Virus record (IMG/VR): IMGVR_UViG_3300034198_030914
Span: 1 to 64,000 of that record
DNA length: 64,000 bases
Direction: 5' to 3' (one strand)
Origin: a virus
The translations under genes and the position numbers were made by a program. Below are positions 17,256 through 25,050 of this stretch, in pieces (the first letter of the stretch is position 1; each line of letters begins with the position of its first letter). Under the pieces are notes generated by a model. That model was not told the DNA's origin, did no database searches, and saw nothing but the letters and a program-made list of their open reading frames with translations.

Positions 17256-17555
17256 TTAAGAATTAATTTGTTGAGTGTTACTTACAGGTTCTGGAGTTGG
17301 TTCTACTACATTTTCAGGTTTTTTTGCTAATAGTTTACGTGCACCAAGAAGTGTAGCACCAATACCAACAAAAACTATCGACTGTGTGATAATATCTATA
17401 CCTTTAGATATAAACATTTTATCAATACATCCAAGTAAAAAACAAAGTGTACCTACCATGCAGATTACTACACCAGCAAAACCTGAACCTGATGTTTTAC
17501 CATCACTATTTGCGAAAAGCTCAGGCCAACTAAATTTTGACATATTTGGTTTCAT
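17256..17555 (-). CDS. Small membrane protein with two hydrophobic segments
   Basis: A 99-residue protein from the ATG at 17555 (a TTG at 17561 would add two residues). Soluble N-terminus with KFSWPELFANSDGKTSGSGF, TM1 about 25-45 (GVVICMVGTLCFLLG), TM2 about 55-75 (SIVFVGIGATLLGARK) and a Pro-rich tail. Small two-TM proteins of this kind occur in many phages; a holin is possible but no lysis gene is adjacent, so I leave the function open. It ends at the 17222 terminator. Confidence 0.65.
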   Translation of the reverse strand: MKPNMSKFSWPELFANSDGKTSGSGFAGVVICMVGTLCFLLGCIDKMFISKGIDIITQSIVFVGIGATLLGARKLLAKKPENVVEPTPEPVSNTQQINS

Positions 17556-17611
17556 AAACAAATAATTATTTTTTTTATATATTATTATGAAAAAGTGTAC
17601 TAATTCAAAAA

Positions 17612-18079
17612 ATGCTATCTAACCTTAAGAATCTATTATTTTCCAATGAAGAACATTATTTATTCATAGAACATAATCTCTACAAGAGATGGTGGCCATT
17701 AATTAAAATTTTGGTTTTTTTTAATCCCTTTTATAAAACCTGTTGCTTTTACAGACAAAAATATAAATTTTATAAAAATGTTGTGGTTGTCGGTGTTAAA
17801 AAAATCGATAAAAAAATAAGAAGAAGAACGAAGGGGTTTTCTAAATCTTTTGTAGACAAGAATATAAATTCAAAATGTATTTATTGTGAATGTAAATTAA
17901 ATCACGAAAATGCCTCAGCGGACCACATCGTTCCAATATCTAAGGGGGGAAATAATAATCAATTGAATTTAATCGTGGTGTGTAAAAAATGTAATAATGA
18001 AAGGGGAAATTTGGATTTTCTTACATATCTAAGACTTAAGAATCCAAACTTCAAAAATGAGAAATGTCCATTCGTTTAA
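17612..18079 (+). CDS. Freestanding HNH endonuclease
   Basis: A 155-residue protein. The C-terminal half is a classic HNH domain: CIYCECKLNHEN (zinc Cys pair) near 91-102, SADHIVPISKGG near 104-115 (DH catalytic pair), NLIVVCKKCNNERG near 121-134 (second Cys pair and Asn). The N-terminal half is basic and aromatic, probably DNA-binding. Such genes are mobile homing-type elements in T4-like phages. It overlaps the primase end by 4 bases on the opposite strand, suggesting insertion right at the gene boundary. Confidence 0.85.
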   Translation: MLSNLKNLLFSNEEHYLFIEHNLYKRWWPLIKILVFFNPFYKTCCFYRQKYKFYKNVVVVGVKKIDKKIRRRTKGFSKSFVDKNINSKCIYCECKLNHENASADHIVPISKGGNNNQLNLIVVCKKCNNERGNLDFLTYLRLKNPNFKNEKCPFV

Positions 18080-19227
18080 AACTTTTTAAATAATTTGCGT
18101 TCCCTTTTAGGAATCCACCTCAAGTCTAAAGCATCTAAACTGAAATAGTTTTCTAAATTTAATTTAGAATAAGGTTCTTGAACTAATTCAGCCAACTTAT
18201 TCAAATCTTTAACCTTATTGATTCTCCACATTAGATTATATGGATCATCAGATTTTTTCTGATTGACAATATCCTCAAATAATTTCTTCCATAAAAAAAC
18301 CCTTCTACCTTCCCTGATTTTAGTTTCAGCATTCTTATGCCCAACCTCGTCATTGTCATAGAAATATTGAATATCCAAATTGTTTGTTTCAATAAATCTC
18401 AAATCAGTATTAACACCAATAACACCTAAACTATTCGGATAAAAAAGTGAATCTAAATAACCTTCAAAAATTGTAATTCGTTCAGAGAAATTTATATTCA
18501 AAATATTGAAATAGTAGGATAATTTGTTATAAATGACTAATTCACTGATATCAATATCAGTTACTTCTTCAACATCTTTTACCCATTTATAAAGAGTTTC
18601 AAAGTTATAAATTTTGAATAGTCTTGCCTTCCCGATTTTAAGGTTTCTGATTTGAGCACCTAATACCTTTTCACCCCTTCTGTTCAAGATTATTATTACT
18701 GGTTCCCATCTATCAGAACTTGTCCAGTATTTACCTTCCCAAATATTCTTCTGTAAATTTTTTGAGATAGCTCTTGAAATCAAATATTGATAGACTTTAC
18801 TATTATCCGCAACAGGTTTAAAATCTGTGATTACGTGTTGAGAGTCGTTAAAGATTCTCTCGATTTCCCCTAAATCTATTAACTTATCAAATTTATGGTC
18901 AAATATGTCATCTTCGACATCTTGATAAGATATTTGTTCATTCAGATAGTTTATTAACTCTAATTTCTTTTGGGGATCTATAGTTAGAGAGAAATCTTTG
19001 AGCATTCTATCCAGTGTAGTTTTTTTACCACATCTGAAACAAACATAAATCATTTTGTCAAAATAAAGATTACCTCTCTTTTTAGTTTTAGTCCTACCTT
19101 CATGGCAATAAGGACATCTTAAGTTCAAATTTTTACCGTGATTGAAAATTTTTCTTTCTACTGATGTGGAAAATTCTGCATCAACAATCTGTTGTAAGAG
19201 TGATGTTATGTAATTTGTGTCTAACAT
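18076..19227 (-). CDS. DnaG-type DNA primase (T4 gp61-like)
   Basis: A 383-residue primase. A zinc-binding domain is at the N-terminus (CPYC at 38-41, CFRCGKKT at 63-70). A TOPRIM domain follows with TIFEGYLDSLFYP near 248 and YFYDNDEVGHKNA near 285, the acidic metal sites. The arrangement and size fit phage gp61-type primases, which lay RNA primers for lagging-strand synthesis together with the gp41 helicase (not in this window). Standalone gene with no neighbour on the same strand. Confidence 0.88.
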   Translation of the reverse strand: MLDTNYITSLLQQIVDAEFSTSVERKIFNHGKNLNLRCPYCHEGRTKTKKRGNLYFDKMIYVCFRCGKKTTLDRMLKDFSLTIDPQKKLELINYLNEQISYQDVEDDIFDHKFDKLIDLGEIERIFNDSQHVITDFKPVADNSKVYQYLISRAISKNLQKNIWEGKYWTSSDRWEPVIIILNRRGEKVLGAQIRNLKIGKARLFKIYNFETLYKWVKDVEEVTDIDISELVIYNKLSYYFNILNINFSERITIFEGYLDSLFYPNSLGVIGVNTDLRFIETNNLDIQYFYDNDEVGHKNAETKIREGRRVFLWKKLFEDIVNQKKSDDPYNLMWRINKVKDLNKLAELVQEPYSKLNLENYFSLDALDLRWIPKRERKLFKKF

Positions 19228-19299
19228 TATTGACTAATTAAGGTAAATTTACTAAACTTATAGTAATAGATTTTAATAAAGTTAAATAATATATTAAAA

Positions 19300-19701
19300 A
19301 TGGTTTTTAAAAACGGTGATAAATTAATTTGTATCTTAAATTTTAATTCATCTCTCAAGATTGGTAAAGAATATACTCTATATAGTTCAGTAGATGATTA
19401 CTTAATAATAGAAAATGATAAGGGGGATTTGAGATGGTATGATCCGTGTAGATTCATCACAAGGGATAAATTTAGAAATTATTTGATAGATGATGTACTT
19501 GATAAAAATTCATCTCTACTCAAAACATATAAAGGAGTATCAAGACTTTTAGAACTGAGAAATGATAATGTTCTGACTTATGGAGAAACTCTCTCAGAGT
19601 TCTACGAACTGATAGAAAAAACAAAAAAAGAAATAGAATTTGGTGAGGAAATTTTTGAGCGACATTTTATTCTGAAATTGACCGAAGAAAAACCAATTTA
19701 G
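19300..19701 (+). CDS. Hypothetical protein with small beta-barrel module
   Basis: A 133-residue protein. Residues 1-50 form an SH3-like strand pattern (NGDKLICILNFN, IGKEYTLYSSVDDYLIIEN, LRWYDPCRFITRDKFRNYLIDDVL), and the rest is helical. The same module, ending in the same FIDDIL/LIDDVL helix, closes the protein at 40944-41894, so this is a phage-specific domain used twice. An AATATATTA box lies 8 bases upstream of the ATG. Function unknown. Confidence 0.6.
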   Translation: MVFKNGDKLICILNFNSSLKIGKEYTLYSSVDDYLIIENDKGDLRWYDPCRFITRDKFRNYLIDDVLDKNSSLLKTYKGVSRLLELRNDNVLTYGETLSEFYELIEKTKKEIEFGEEIFERHFILKLTEEKPI

Positions 19702-19711
19702 TTCCAAAAAT

Positions 19712-19754
19712 AATAATAAAAAAGACTCACAAATTGTGAGTCTTTTTTATTATT
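19712..19754. terminator. 20-bp-stem bidirectional terminator
   Basis: A perfect 20-bp inverted repeat with loop AAT: the core GACTCACA/TGTGAGTC is flanked by A6 and T6 tracts and matching AATAAT/ATTATT ends. It separates the convergent genes 19300-19701 and 19750-19929 and overlaps the latter's stop codon. Confidence 0.88.
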
Positions 19755-19929
19755 TCCATTTTTTTCTTTCTGCAATTTCAACCGGTAATTCAGAACAAAG
19801 ATTCTGAAGTTCTAATTCTTCCATCATTTCAAGCTCTTCTCTTTCCCAACCATTGTTACAAAGTTGTTGGATCATTTCTTCTTTAGACATTGATGTATGA
19901 AACGATTCAAATTTAATTAGGTATTTCAT
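19750..19929 (-). CDS. Small protein with MKxLxxFExF N-terminal tag
   Basis: A 59-residue acidic helical protein (MKYLIKFESFHTSMSKEEMI...) ending ERKKWK. Its ATG overlaps the upstream stop (ATGA), so it is co-translated with 19926-21071. The first ten residues match the N-termini encoded at 47766, 48985, 49396, 49686, 51167 and 59855. It is barely longer than a tag plus a helix, comparable in style to small internal head proteins. Function unknown. Confidence 0.7.
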   Translation of the reverse strand: MKYLIKFESFHTSMSKEEMIQQLCNNGWEREELEMMEELELQNLCSELPVEIAERKKWK

Positions 19930-21071
19930 TTCTTTTTCTTTCTTTTGTATGCAAATTCTTTATATAAATCCTTTGCTACATTTACATGATTTTTCATCTG
20001 ATTGTGATAATCATCTGTTGGAGCGGCTTTACTATTAGGGTAAAGTCTTTGTGTCATATTGTTCCATTTTGTGAATGGTAAGACAGAACTTTCTAATCCT
20101 GGTGTTTGATGGGAAGTTTCAGTAAAACTCTCTACATCTGTTATCTCTTTTTTGAAGTCAGTTTTCACCACCGCTTTAGGATCTGTAGTCTGATAATATT
20201 TTAAGGAAATATATTTAGACAATTCTGTATCTTCATTAGTGATATCACTGAATAGTTGTATTATGCTTCTAGATGTCTTAGGATCATCATCAGACATCCC
20301 ATAAGTAACTCTAATAGTTCTGTTCATAATTGACTCAAGTTGTTTAGCAAATTCAAAACACTTGTTAATTGAATACAATAATCCCTGTTTTTTGCTTTCT
20401 TCTGGAGCTTGAACACTACCACCACTGAACTTTTTTGCAAAACTATCTGAGCTCACACCAAAGTAGTCACAATGATTAAGATATTCTTGCACTAAAGGAT
20501 TTTGTGAAGGAGTGCTACCGATTTTGTATTGTTCACCACCTTGACCTTCAAACCAATATTTGAACTTTTTTAGATTTTGAAACATTTCATCAACCATCGT
20601 CATACCACTCACTGAACCAGGTCTCGAAGCTAAAACATTATCAATTACATATTCAACACCTTGTCTAATAGATTCAGGTTTGTGACCGCGTGCTGTAACT
20701 ATCGAAAATATACCACCTTCTGATAGACATTTGAGGAATTTTTCAAAGGCAGGACCAAAGTGCCCCTCCTGTATACAATGTTCAACATCCTCTATAAATG
20801 CTGAGTCACCTCTCGATCCAGTATCTCTGAATTCGGAAAAAGCTTCAGCAGCACTGTTGTTTCGAATTCTGTAATTCTCAACATCTGTCCTGACTTTGGC
20901 AAATTCAGCGGTAGATACCTCGATCGGCAACCAATTATCTCCAACTTTCTGATCCATCAATATCTTAGTTGGCATATCTAATATATTGTCATCCCAGTCG
21001 AATGCCCAATATCTCAGCGTTATAGTTTCATAATCTGAATTTTCATTTAGTCTTTTAAATCTACGATTCAT
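19926..21071 (-). CDS. HAD-like phosphohydrolase-type phage protein
   Basis: A 381-residue protein. YWAFDWDDNILDMPTKI (21-37) carries the HAD motif I pattern DxDxN/T, and SIVTARGHKPESI (about 123-135) looks like HAD motif II (S/T). A later SGGSVQAPEESKKQG segment may supply the Lys region. The FDWDDNIL plus STAEFA pattern is one I associate with conserved T4-like hypothetical proteins. The substrate is unknown: a nucleotide or DNA end phosphatase are both possible. The N-terminus MNRRFKRLNE is a weak match to the tag family. Confidence 0.65.
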   Translation of the reverse strand: MNRRFKRLNENSDYETITLRYWAFDWDDNILDMPTKILMDQKVGDNWLPIEVSTAEFAKVRTDVENYRIRNNSAAEAFSEFRDTGSRGDSAFIEDVEHCIQEGHFGPAFEKFLKCLSEGGIFSIVTARGHKPESIRQGVEYVIDNVLASRPGSVSGMTMVDEMFQNLKKFKYWFEGQGGEQYKIGSTPSQNPLVQEYLNHCDYFGVSSDSFAKKFSGGSVQAPEESKKQGLLYSINKCFEFAKQLESIMNRTIRVTYGMSDDDPKTSRSIIQLFSDITNEDTELSKYISLKYYQTTDPKAVVKTDFKKEITDVESFTETSHQTPGLESSVLPFTKWNNMTQRLYPNSKAAPTDDYHNQMKNHVNVAKDLYKEFAYKRKKKK

Positions 21072-21083
21072 GTTATTTTTATA

Positions 21084-21593
21084 TTAACGTCTTTTTTTGA
21101 TAAAGTTAGAAAATGACTCTAATTGAGCTTCCTTCTGAGCTTGACTTTGAGCCTGTGACTGACTTTGAGATTGAGGTTTTCTTTGACTTTGAGCCTGTGA
21201 CTGACTTTGAGATTGAGATTTTCTTTGACTTTGAGCCTGTGACTGACCTTGAGATTGAGGTTTTCTTTGAGCTTGTGCTTGTCCCTGCATCTGAGATTGA
21301 GGTTTTCTTTGCATTTGAGAGAAATCTTCATCATCTTCATCCTCAAAATCTTCTTCATCCTCGTCTTCCTCATCATCTTCGAATTCTTCATCATCTTCGA
21401 ATTCTTCATCATCATCTTCATCATATTCCTCAAAGTCTTGTACATCATCTTCCTCTTCGTCTTCGAAGTCTTTTTCACCACCAACTTCCATTTCGTCGAT
21501 AACTTCGCCATCTTTTTCAACAGAGATCATAACAACTCCGTCCATTTCTTCAATTTTGATTTCATAATCATTTATTTCAATCGTCGTTTTCAT
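21084..21593 (-). CDS. Low-complexity protein: acidic block plus Gln/Ser repeats
   Basis: A 169-residue protein in three parts: a small beta N-terminus (TTIEINDYEIKIEEMDG), an extreme Asp/Glu block (about 40-92), then tandem 14-residue repeats of the RKPQSQSQSQAQSQ type, ending SFSNFIKKRR. Residue bias this strong opens long shadow frames on both strands in the same stretch. It may be a disordered DNA-mimic or scaffold-like protein; function unknown. It starts the minus-strand run that includes the HAD-like gene. Confidence 0.6.
   Translation of the reverse strand: MKTTIEINDYEIKIEEMDGVVMISVEKDGEVIDEMEVGGEKDFEDEEEDDVQDFEEYDEDDDEEFEDDEEFEDDEEDEDEEDFEDEDDEDFSQMQRKPQSQMQGQAQAQRKPQSQGQSQAQSQRKSQSQSQSQAQSQRKPQSQSQSQAQSQAQKEAQLESFSNFIKKRR
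21142..21267. repeat. Tandem 42-bp repeat inside the Gln/Ser-rich gene
   Basis: About three near-identical 42-base units starting GACTTTGAGCCTGTGACTGA, encoding 14-residue Gln/Ser/Ala/Lys repeats on the minus strand. Shorter partial units flank it. Expansion and contraction by slippage is likely. Confidence 0.8.
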
Positions 21594-21691
21594 ATCAAAT
21601 TAATTTATTTTTTATTATATATTATTTTTCCATTTTACTTTTTTCAACTTTATACATTTATTTTCTAAAAAAGAAAAAGAATAGACCTAAT

Positions 21692-22360
21692 ATGAATCGA
21701 AACGATTTTCAAAAATTTGCCGTAAGTTCCAGAATAAGTTCTTCCAATCTTGATTATTATACAAGAAGAATCGGATTGACTCAACACATAATAGAGGATG
21801 CAAACAACGGAATAATGGTAGATGTGTTCTCAAAGTTAATCGATGAAAGAGTAATATTCCTCTGTACAGAATTAAATGCAGATGTTTGTAATATAATTAA
21901 AGCCCAACTTCTCTACCTCGAACAAATTGATAATAGTAAGGATATCAAAATATATCTTGATTCACCAGGTGGTTCGGTCTACTCTGGATTAGGATTATTA
22001 GACACAATAGAATACATAAAACCCGATGTTATGACAATTAATACGGGACTGGCGGCATCAATGGCTGCAGTAATTCTTTGTTCTGGGACAAAAGGTAAAA
22101 GAAAAGCTTTGAAAAGAAGTAGAACAATGATACATCAACCTTTAGGATATTTAGGTTTCTCACAAGCATCTGACATCGAAATAGATGCAAAAGAAATAAA
22201 CTCTCTCAAAAAAGAACTACACCAAATAATTTCAGAACGCACCGGACAAAATTACGAAAAAGTAGAAAAGGATTCTGATAGAGATTACTGGATGAATGCT
22301 GAAGAAGCACTGAAATATGGGATGATTGATGAAATAGTTAAAGTAAAAACCACTCTATAA
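21692..22360 (+). CDS. clpP: ClpP-type serine protease
   Basis: A 222-residue ClpP-fold protein. IKIYLDSPGGSVYSGL (85-100) forms the oxyanion loop, NTGLAASMAAVI (117-128) holds the nucleophile Ser123, and TMIHQPLG (145-152) holds the catalytic His148; an Asp in the DRDYWMNAEEALKYG region completes the triad. Full-length relative to bacterial ClpP, which forms a tetradecamer with AAA+ unfoldases. No Clp ATPase is in the window, so it may borrow the host's, or process head proteins as ClpP-like phage prohead proteases do. Ends within a terminator hairpin. Confidence 0.9.
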   Translation: MNRNDFQKFAVSSRISSSNLDYYTRRIGLTQHIIEDANNGIMVDVFSKLIDERVIFLCTELNADVCNIIKAQLLYLEQIDNSKDIKIYLDSPGGSVYSGLGLLDTIEYIKPDVMTINTGLAASMAAVILCSGTKGKRKALKRSRTMIHQPLGYLGFSQASDIEIDAKEINSLKKELHQIISERTGQNYEKVEKDSDRDYWMNAEEALKYGMIDEIVKVKTTL

Positions 22361-22374
22361 GGAGTGGTTTTTTT
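22345..22374. terminator. Bidirectional terminator at clpP end
   Basis: Stem AAAAACCACTC / GAGTGGTTTTT with loop TATAAG; the clpP stop codon lies in the loop. The convergent gene at 22376 ends just beyond it. Confidence 0.85.
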
Positions 22375-22375
22375 G

Positions 22376-22756
22376 TTACTTAGACTTCTTTGGCTTTTGA
22401 GGTTTTGGCTTATCAGATTTTTTTGGTTCGATTTCTGATTTAGAATTTTTTGTCTTGGCATCTGCCTTTTTTGGCTGAGTTTCAGTCTTAGAACTTTTCA
22501 CTTTCTTCTCTGCCTTTTTTTCTGCCTTTTTCTCGATATTAGAAGGTTCCTCAATTTTAACTTCTTCTATAACCGATATTTCGACTTCCACAACTTCAAC
22601 TTCCTGTGAAATTACTACTTCTGTAGTTTCTTCCACAGTTTGTGTAGCTTCATCAGGCAATTGTGTGTGTGACAATTCTTTCGATTCTTCCTGTTTAGTT
22701 TCATCCTGTTTTGGTTTCTTCCCAAATAAGTTTTTCAAAGCATTTAAAATATTCAT
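22376..22756 (-). CDS. Lys/Glu-rich low-complexity protein
   Basis: A 126-residue protein. It begins MNILNALKNLFGKKPKQ, followed by an acidic Val/Glu stretch (about 40-75) and a Lys/Pro/Ser-rich C-terminus (AEKKAEKKVKSSK, KPQKPKKSK). Likely disordered with a basic nucleic-acid-binding tail, resembling histone-like tails in composition. Function unknown. An ATATATATAA-type box lies about 20 bases upstream. Confidence 0.55.
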   Translation of the reverse strand: MNILNALKNLFGKKPKQDETKQEESKELSHTQLPDEATQTVEETTEVVISQEVEVVEVEISVIEEVKIEEPSNIEKKAEKKAEKKVKSSKTETQPKKADAKTKNSKSEIEPKKSDKPKPQKPKKSK

Positions 22757-22856
22757 TTTTGTAGATAATTTTATTATATATATTTAATTTTAAAACTCAA
22801 AAAAGTCAAAAAATTGAGTATAAAACATTAATTTTTTTTTTAATATAATTATTAAC

Positions 22857-24356
22857 ATGAATTTTAAATATGATACAAATCAAGAAAAATTAATAGTTTC
22901 AAAATCCACCAGAGTGGAATATCACCAAGTGAAAATTTGGTTAACTAGAAAAATAAAAGGTTGGAGATTCCTACCCGCTGTAAAGATGGGAGTATGGAAT
23001 GGTGATGTTTCACATTTCGAAAATGGTAAAGTTAATCTCGGTCTATGGAGAGAATGTCTAAAAGCCTGTAAAGAAATAGGTGTAACATTCAATATTGATA
23101 ATAGGGAAGAATTCCCACTAAATAGAAATATAACATTAGAGTCAGTAAAGGATTTCTGTCAAGAATTTTTTAAAGACCATAAAATGAAAGATAAGAAAAC
23201 AGGCAATTGGATCCCTTTTATGCCTTATGACTACCAAATAGAAACAGCTTATAAAATATTGAAGAATAGATATTGTATGGCGGAAGTTGCTACATCAGGT
23301 GGTAAATCTTTAGTTATATCAATCGTTATGTTTTATATACTAAGAAATATGGATGAAGGTGCCAAATTTTTGATAATTGTGCCTTCGATAACATTAGTAA
23401 CCCAATTTTACGAAAATATTTTGGAATATAATTATGGATTTAACTTCTTAGATAAATATTCCGATAAAGTTGATTTTAGAGAACGTAAACTCGATTTGAT
23501 ATTAGAAGAAAATCCCAATTATAATCCGTGTCAAATAAGAATGGAGGAAATTATGTCTGATAAACCGAGAAAGTATTTCGGACCCGAACAACCAAATGTT
23601 TATATCGGTTGTTATCAATCATTAGAAAAATTCCCAAAAGAATTCTTTCAACAATTCCATACTGTTGCCTGCGATGAAGCACATTTAGCAAAGGCAGCAA
23701 CCTTAACAACAATTCTTAAAAGAACATTCGGTCACGCTTATAACAGGTTTGGTGTATCAGGTACTTTTCCCTCTGATGATAGTTTAGAGATACTAACTAT
23801 ACAAAGTGTCTTAGGACCAAATGTAACCAAGATAGAAGCCTCCACCCTAGTTGAATCCGGAACAATTACACCAATGACAATTAAAGCAGTCATACTAAAT
23901 CACGCTAACTCAGATATTTCAGAGAAATTGAATTATATTAAGAAGATGGGAGCTGGTGCAGATGCTTTTAGATTAGAAAAAGAAATCATTCAGTCTTCAG
24001 ATAAAAGGATAGAGTTTATTAAGAAATTGGTAGATAAATGTGATTCAAACACATTACTACTATTCCACACGATTGATTATGGTACTAAGATTTATAATAA
24101 GTTGAAAGAGGACTTAAAGAACAAAGATATTTATTATATTGATGGTGAAGTTAATAATAAGAAGAGGGAGGAGATTAAGAAGCAAATGGAGGTGACAAAA
24201 GTGGAAGTAGAATATACTATTTTAAACTTTGGTGATTATGAAGTTGAAGTTGAATCCGATTTTAAAATTTTATTAAGTAATGGTAAATATAAATTAGCAA
24301 AAGATATTGATTCTGATGATGATATAGATGATGATTTTATTAAGAAATTTAGATAA
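22857..24356 (+). CDS. uvsW: UvsW-type SF2 helicase, 5' portion of an interrupted gene
   Basis: A 499-codon frame. Residues 1-448 match UvsW: an N-terminal domain, PYDYQIETAYKIL (Q motif), EVATSGGKSLV (Walker A), IVPSITLVTQF (Ia), ACDEAHLAKA (DEAH box II), GVSGTFPSDD (III) and IEFIKKLVDKCDSNTLLLFH entering domain 2. After KKQMEVTK (ending at 24200) the frame runs into unrelated sequence (VEVEYTILNFG...DDFIKKFR) and stops. The missing motifs V and VI are encoded at 24745-25042 in other frames. UvsW unwinds branched DNA and drives the switch to recombination-dependent replication in T4. Whether a functional protein is made depends on what happens to the insert. Confidence 0.85.
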   Translation: MNFKYDTNQEKLIVSKSTRVEYHQVKIWLTRKIKGWRFLPAVKMGVWNGDVSHFENGKVNLGLWRECLKACKEIGVTFNIDNREEFPLNRNITLESVKDFCQEFFKDHKMKDKKTGNWIPFMPYDYQIETAYKILKNRYCMAEVATSGGKSLVISIVMFYILRNMDEGAKFLIIVPSITLVTQFYENILEYNYGFNFLDKYSDKVDFRERKLDLILEENPNYNPCQIRMEEIMSDKPRKYFGPEQPNVYIGCYQSLEKFPKEFFQQFHTVACDEAHLAKAATLTTILKRTFGHAYNRFGVSGTFPSDDSLEILTIQSVLGPNVTKIEASTLVESGTITPMTIKAVILNHANSDISEKLNYIKKMGAGADAFRLEKEIIQSSDKRIEFIKKLVDKCDSNTLLLFHTIDYGTKIYNKLKEDLKNKDIYYIDGEVNNKKREEIKKQMEVTKVEVEYTILNFGDYEVEVESDFKILLSNGKYKLAKDIDSDDDIDDDFIKKFR

Positions 24357-24753
24357 TATTTACCACAGGGGTTTAGAATAGATTTCAGAAATAAAATGGA
24401 GAAAATTAATAAAGATGAAGAAAAGAGAAGAGATGCTGGGGAGAAAATAAAACTACTTTGGAAATCTGAAAATTATTTGAATAAAATGAAAAATAGAAAG
24501 AAGAGAGAAGGTGTCAAACTAAAATTAATTCATATAAATGGTACAGAGGTCGTAATTGAGTCTATGAGAAAGTTTAAAGAAATATATAATTTCAGTGAGC
24601 ATTTAATAAGAAAATATAGAAATACAAACAAATTTATATCAATAGATGATTTAAATGAGTCAAATATTGAATTAAAAAACTATAAGATAGAAACTATAAA
24701 TGGCTAAAATTATAGATAAAAGAAAAATAATCAAGGAGAAGGGGGTGACTAAG
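24201..24753 (+). mobile_element. Insertion splitting uvsW
   Basis: About 553 bases lie between two copies of a Val-Thr-Lys coding triplet (GTGACAAAA at 24192-24200 and GTGACTAAG at 24745-24753). The insert continues the uvsW frame as a hint/endonuclease-like stretch (KILLSNGKYKLAKDI), meets one TAA at 24354, and stays in the same frame through the ORF at 24396-24707. The flanking sequence before the second triplet (KRKIIKEKG) resembles the uvsW sequence before the first (KREEIKKQM), as though the element carried a copy of its flank. I could not find clear group I intron core sequences, so splicing is unproven. Confidence 0.6.
24396..24707 (+). CDS. Homing-endonuclease-like ORF inside the uvsW insert
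   Basis: A 103-residue frame, in phase with uvsW and separated from it only by the stop at 24354. It starts with a charged helix (DEEKRRDAGEKIKLLW, a NUMOD-like or linker segment) and then LIHINGTEVVIESMRKFKE followed by IRKYRNTNKFISIDDL, a pattern like the NUMOD1 DNA-binding module at the C-terminus of homing endonucleases. No nuclease catalytic motif remains. Probably a degenerate mobile-element ORF. Confidence 0.45.
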   Translation: MEKINKDEEKRRDAGEKIKLLWKSENYLNKMKNRKKREGVKLKLIHINGTEVVIESMRKFKEIYNFSEHLIRKYRNTNKFISIDDLNESNIELKNYKIETING

Positions 24754-25042
24754 ATTTTAGTCGCCTCCTACTGAGTAGGGTACACTAGGGACAGGTGTGA
24801 GTATCACCGCTATATTCAATGTAATATTTGCTGATTCTTTTAAATCGGAACAGATAATTATTCAATCAATTGGTCGCGCACTCAGGAAACATTCGGATAA
24901 AAAAATCGCAACTATATTTGACATTGTAGATGTGTTCGAACCATCTAATATGAATAATATTCTTTATAAGCACTATAAAGAAAGAGAAAAGTTCTATAAA
25001 AATAGAAAATATCCTTATAAGGAAATCAAGATTAATTTATGA
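24745..25042 (+). pseudogene. uvsW: UvsW helicase 3' portion, displaced and frameshifted
   Basis: 24745-24771 reads VTKILVASY, helicase motif V approach, then TGA. Seven bases later, in another frame from 24779, GTLGTGVSITAIFNVIFA continues exactly where UvsW should, followed by SIGRALRKH (motif VI) and the C-terminal tail to a stop at 25040-25042. The 7-base TGAGTAG forms a short hairpin CCTAC-TGA-GTAGG with its surroundings. So the helicase tail is present but needs both removal of the insert and correction of the 7-base offset. It is dead, or rescued by splicing, bypass or independent translation from GTG 24797. Confidence 0.7.
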
Positions 25043-25050
25043 TGTTAATG

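Noticed and set aside
21113-21668. Several overlapping frames on both strands in the Gln/Ser-rich gene
   Set aside because: Low-complexity DNA opens all frames; only the 169-residue minus-strand frame has a sensible start and context.
24735-24785. Hairpins resembling the 3' end (P7/P9) of a group I intron in the uvsW insert
   Set aside because: The sequence GACTAAGATTTTAGTCGCCTCCTAC encodes the expected helicase residues VTKILVASY split over this stretch, and no P/Q/R core was found upstream, so an intron call is not supported.
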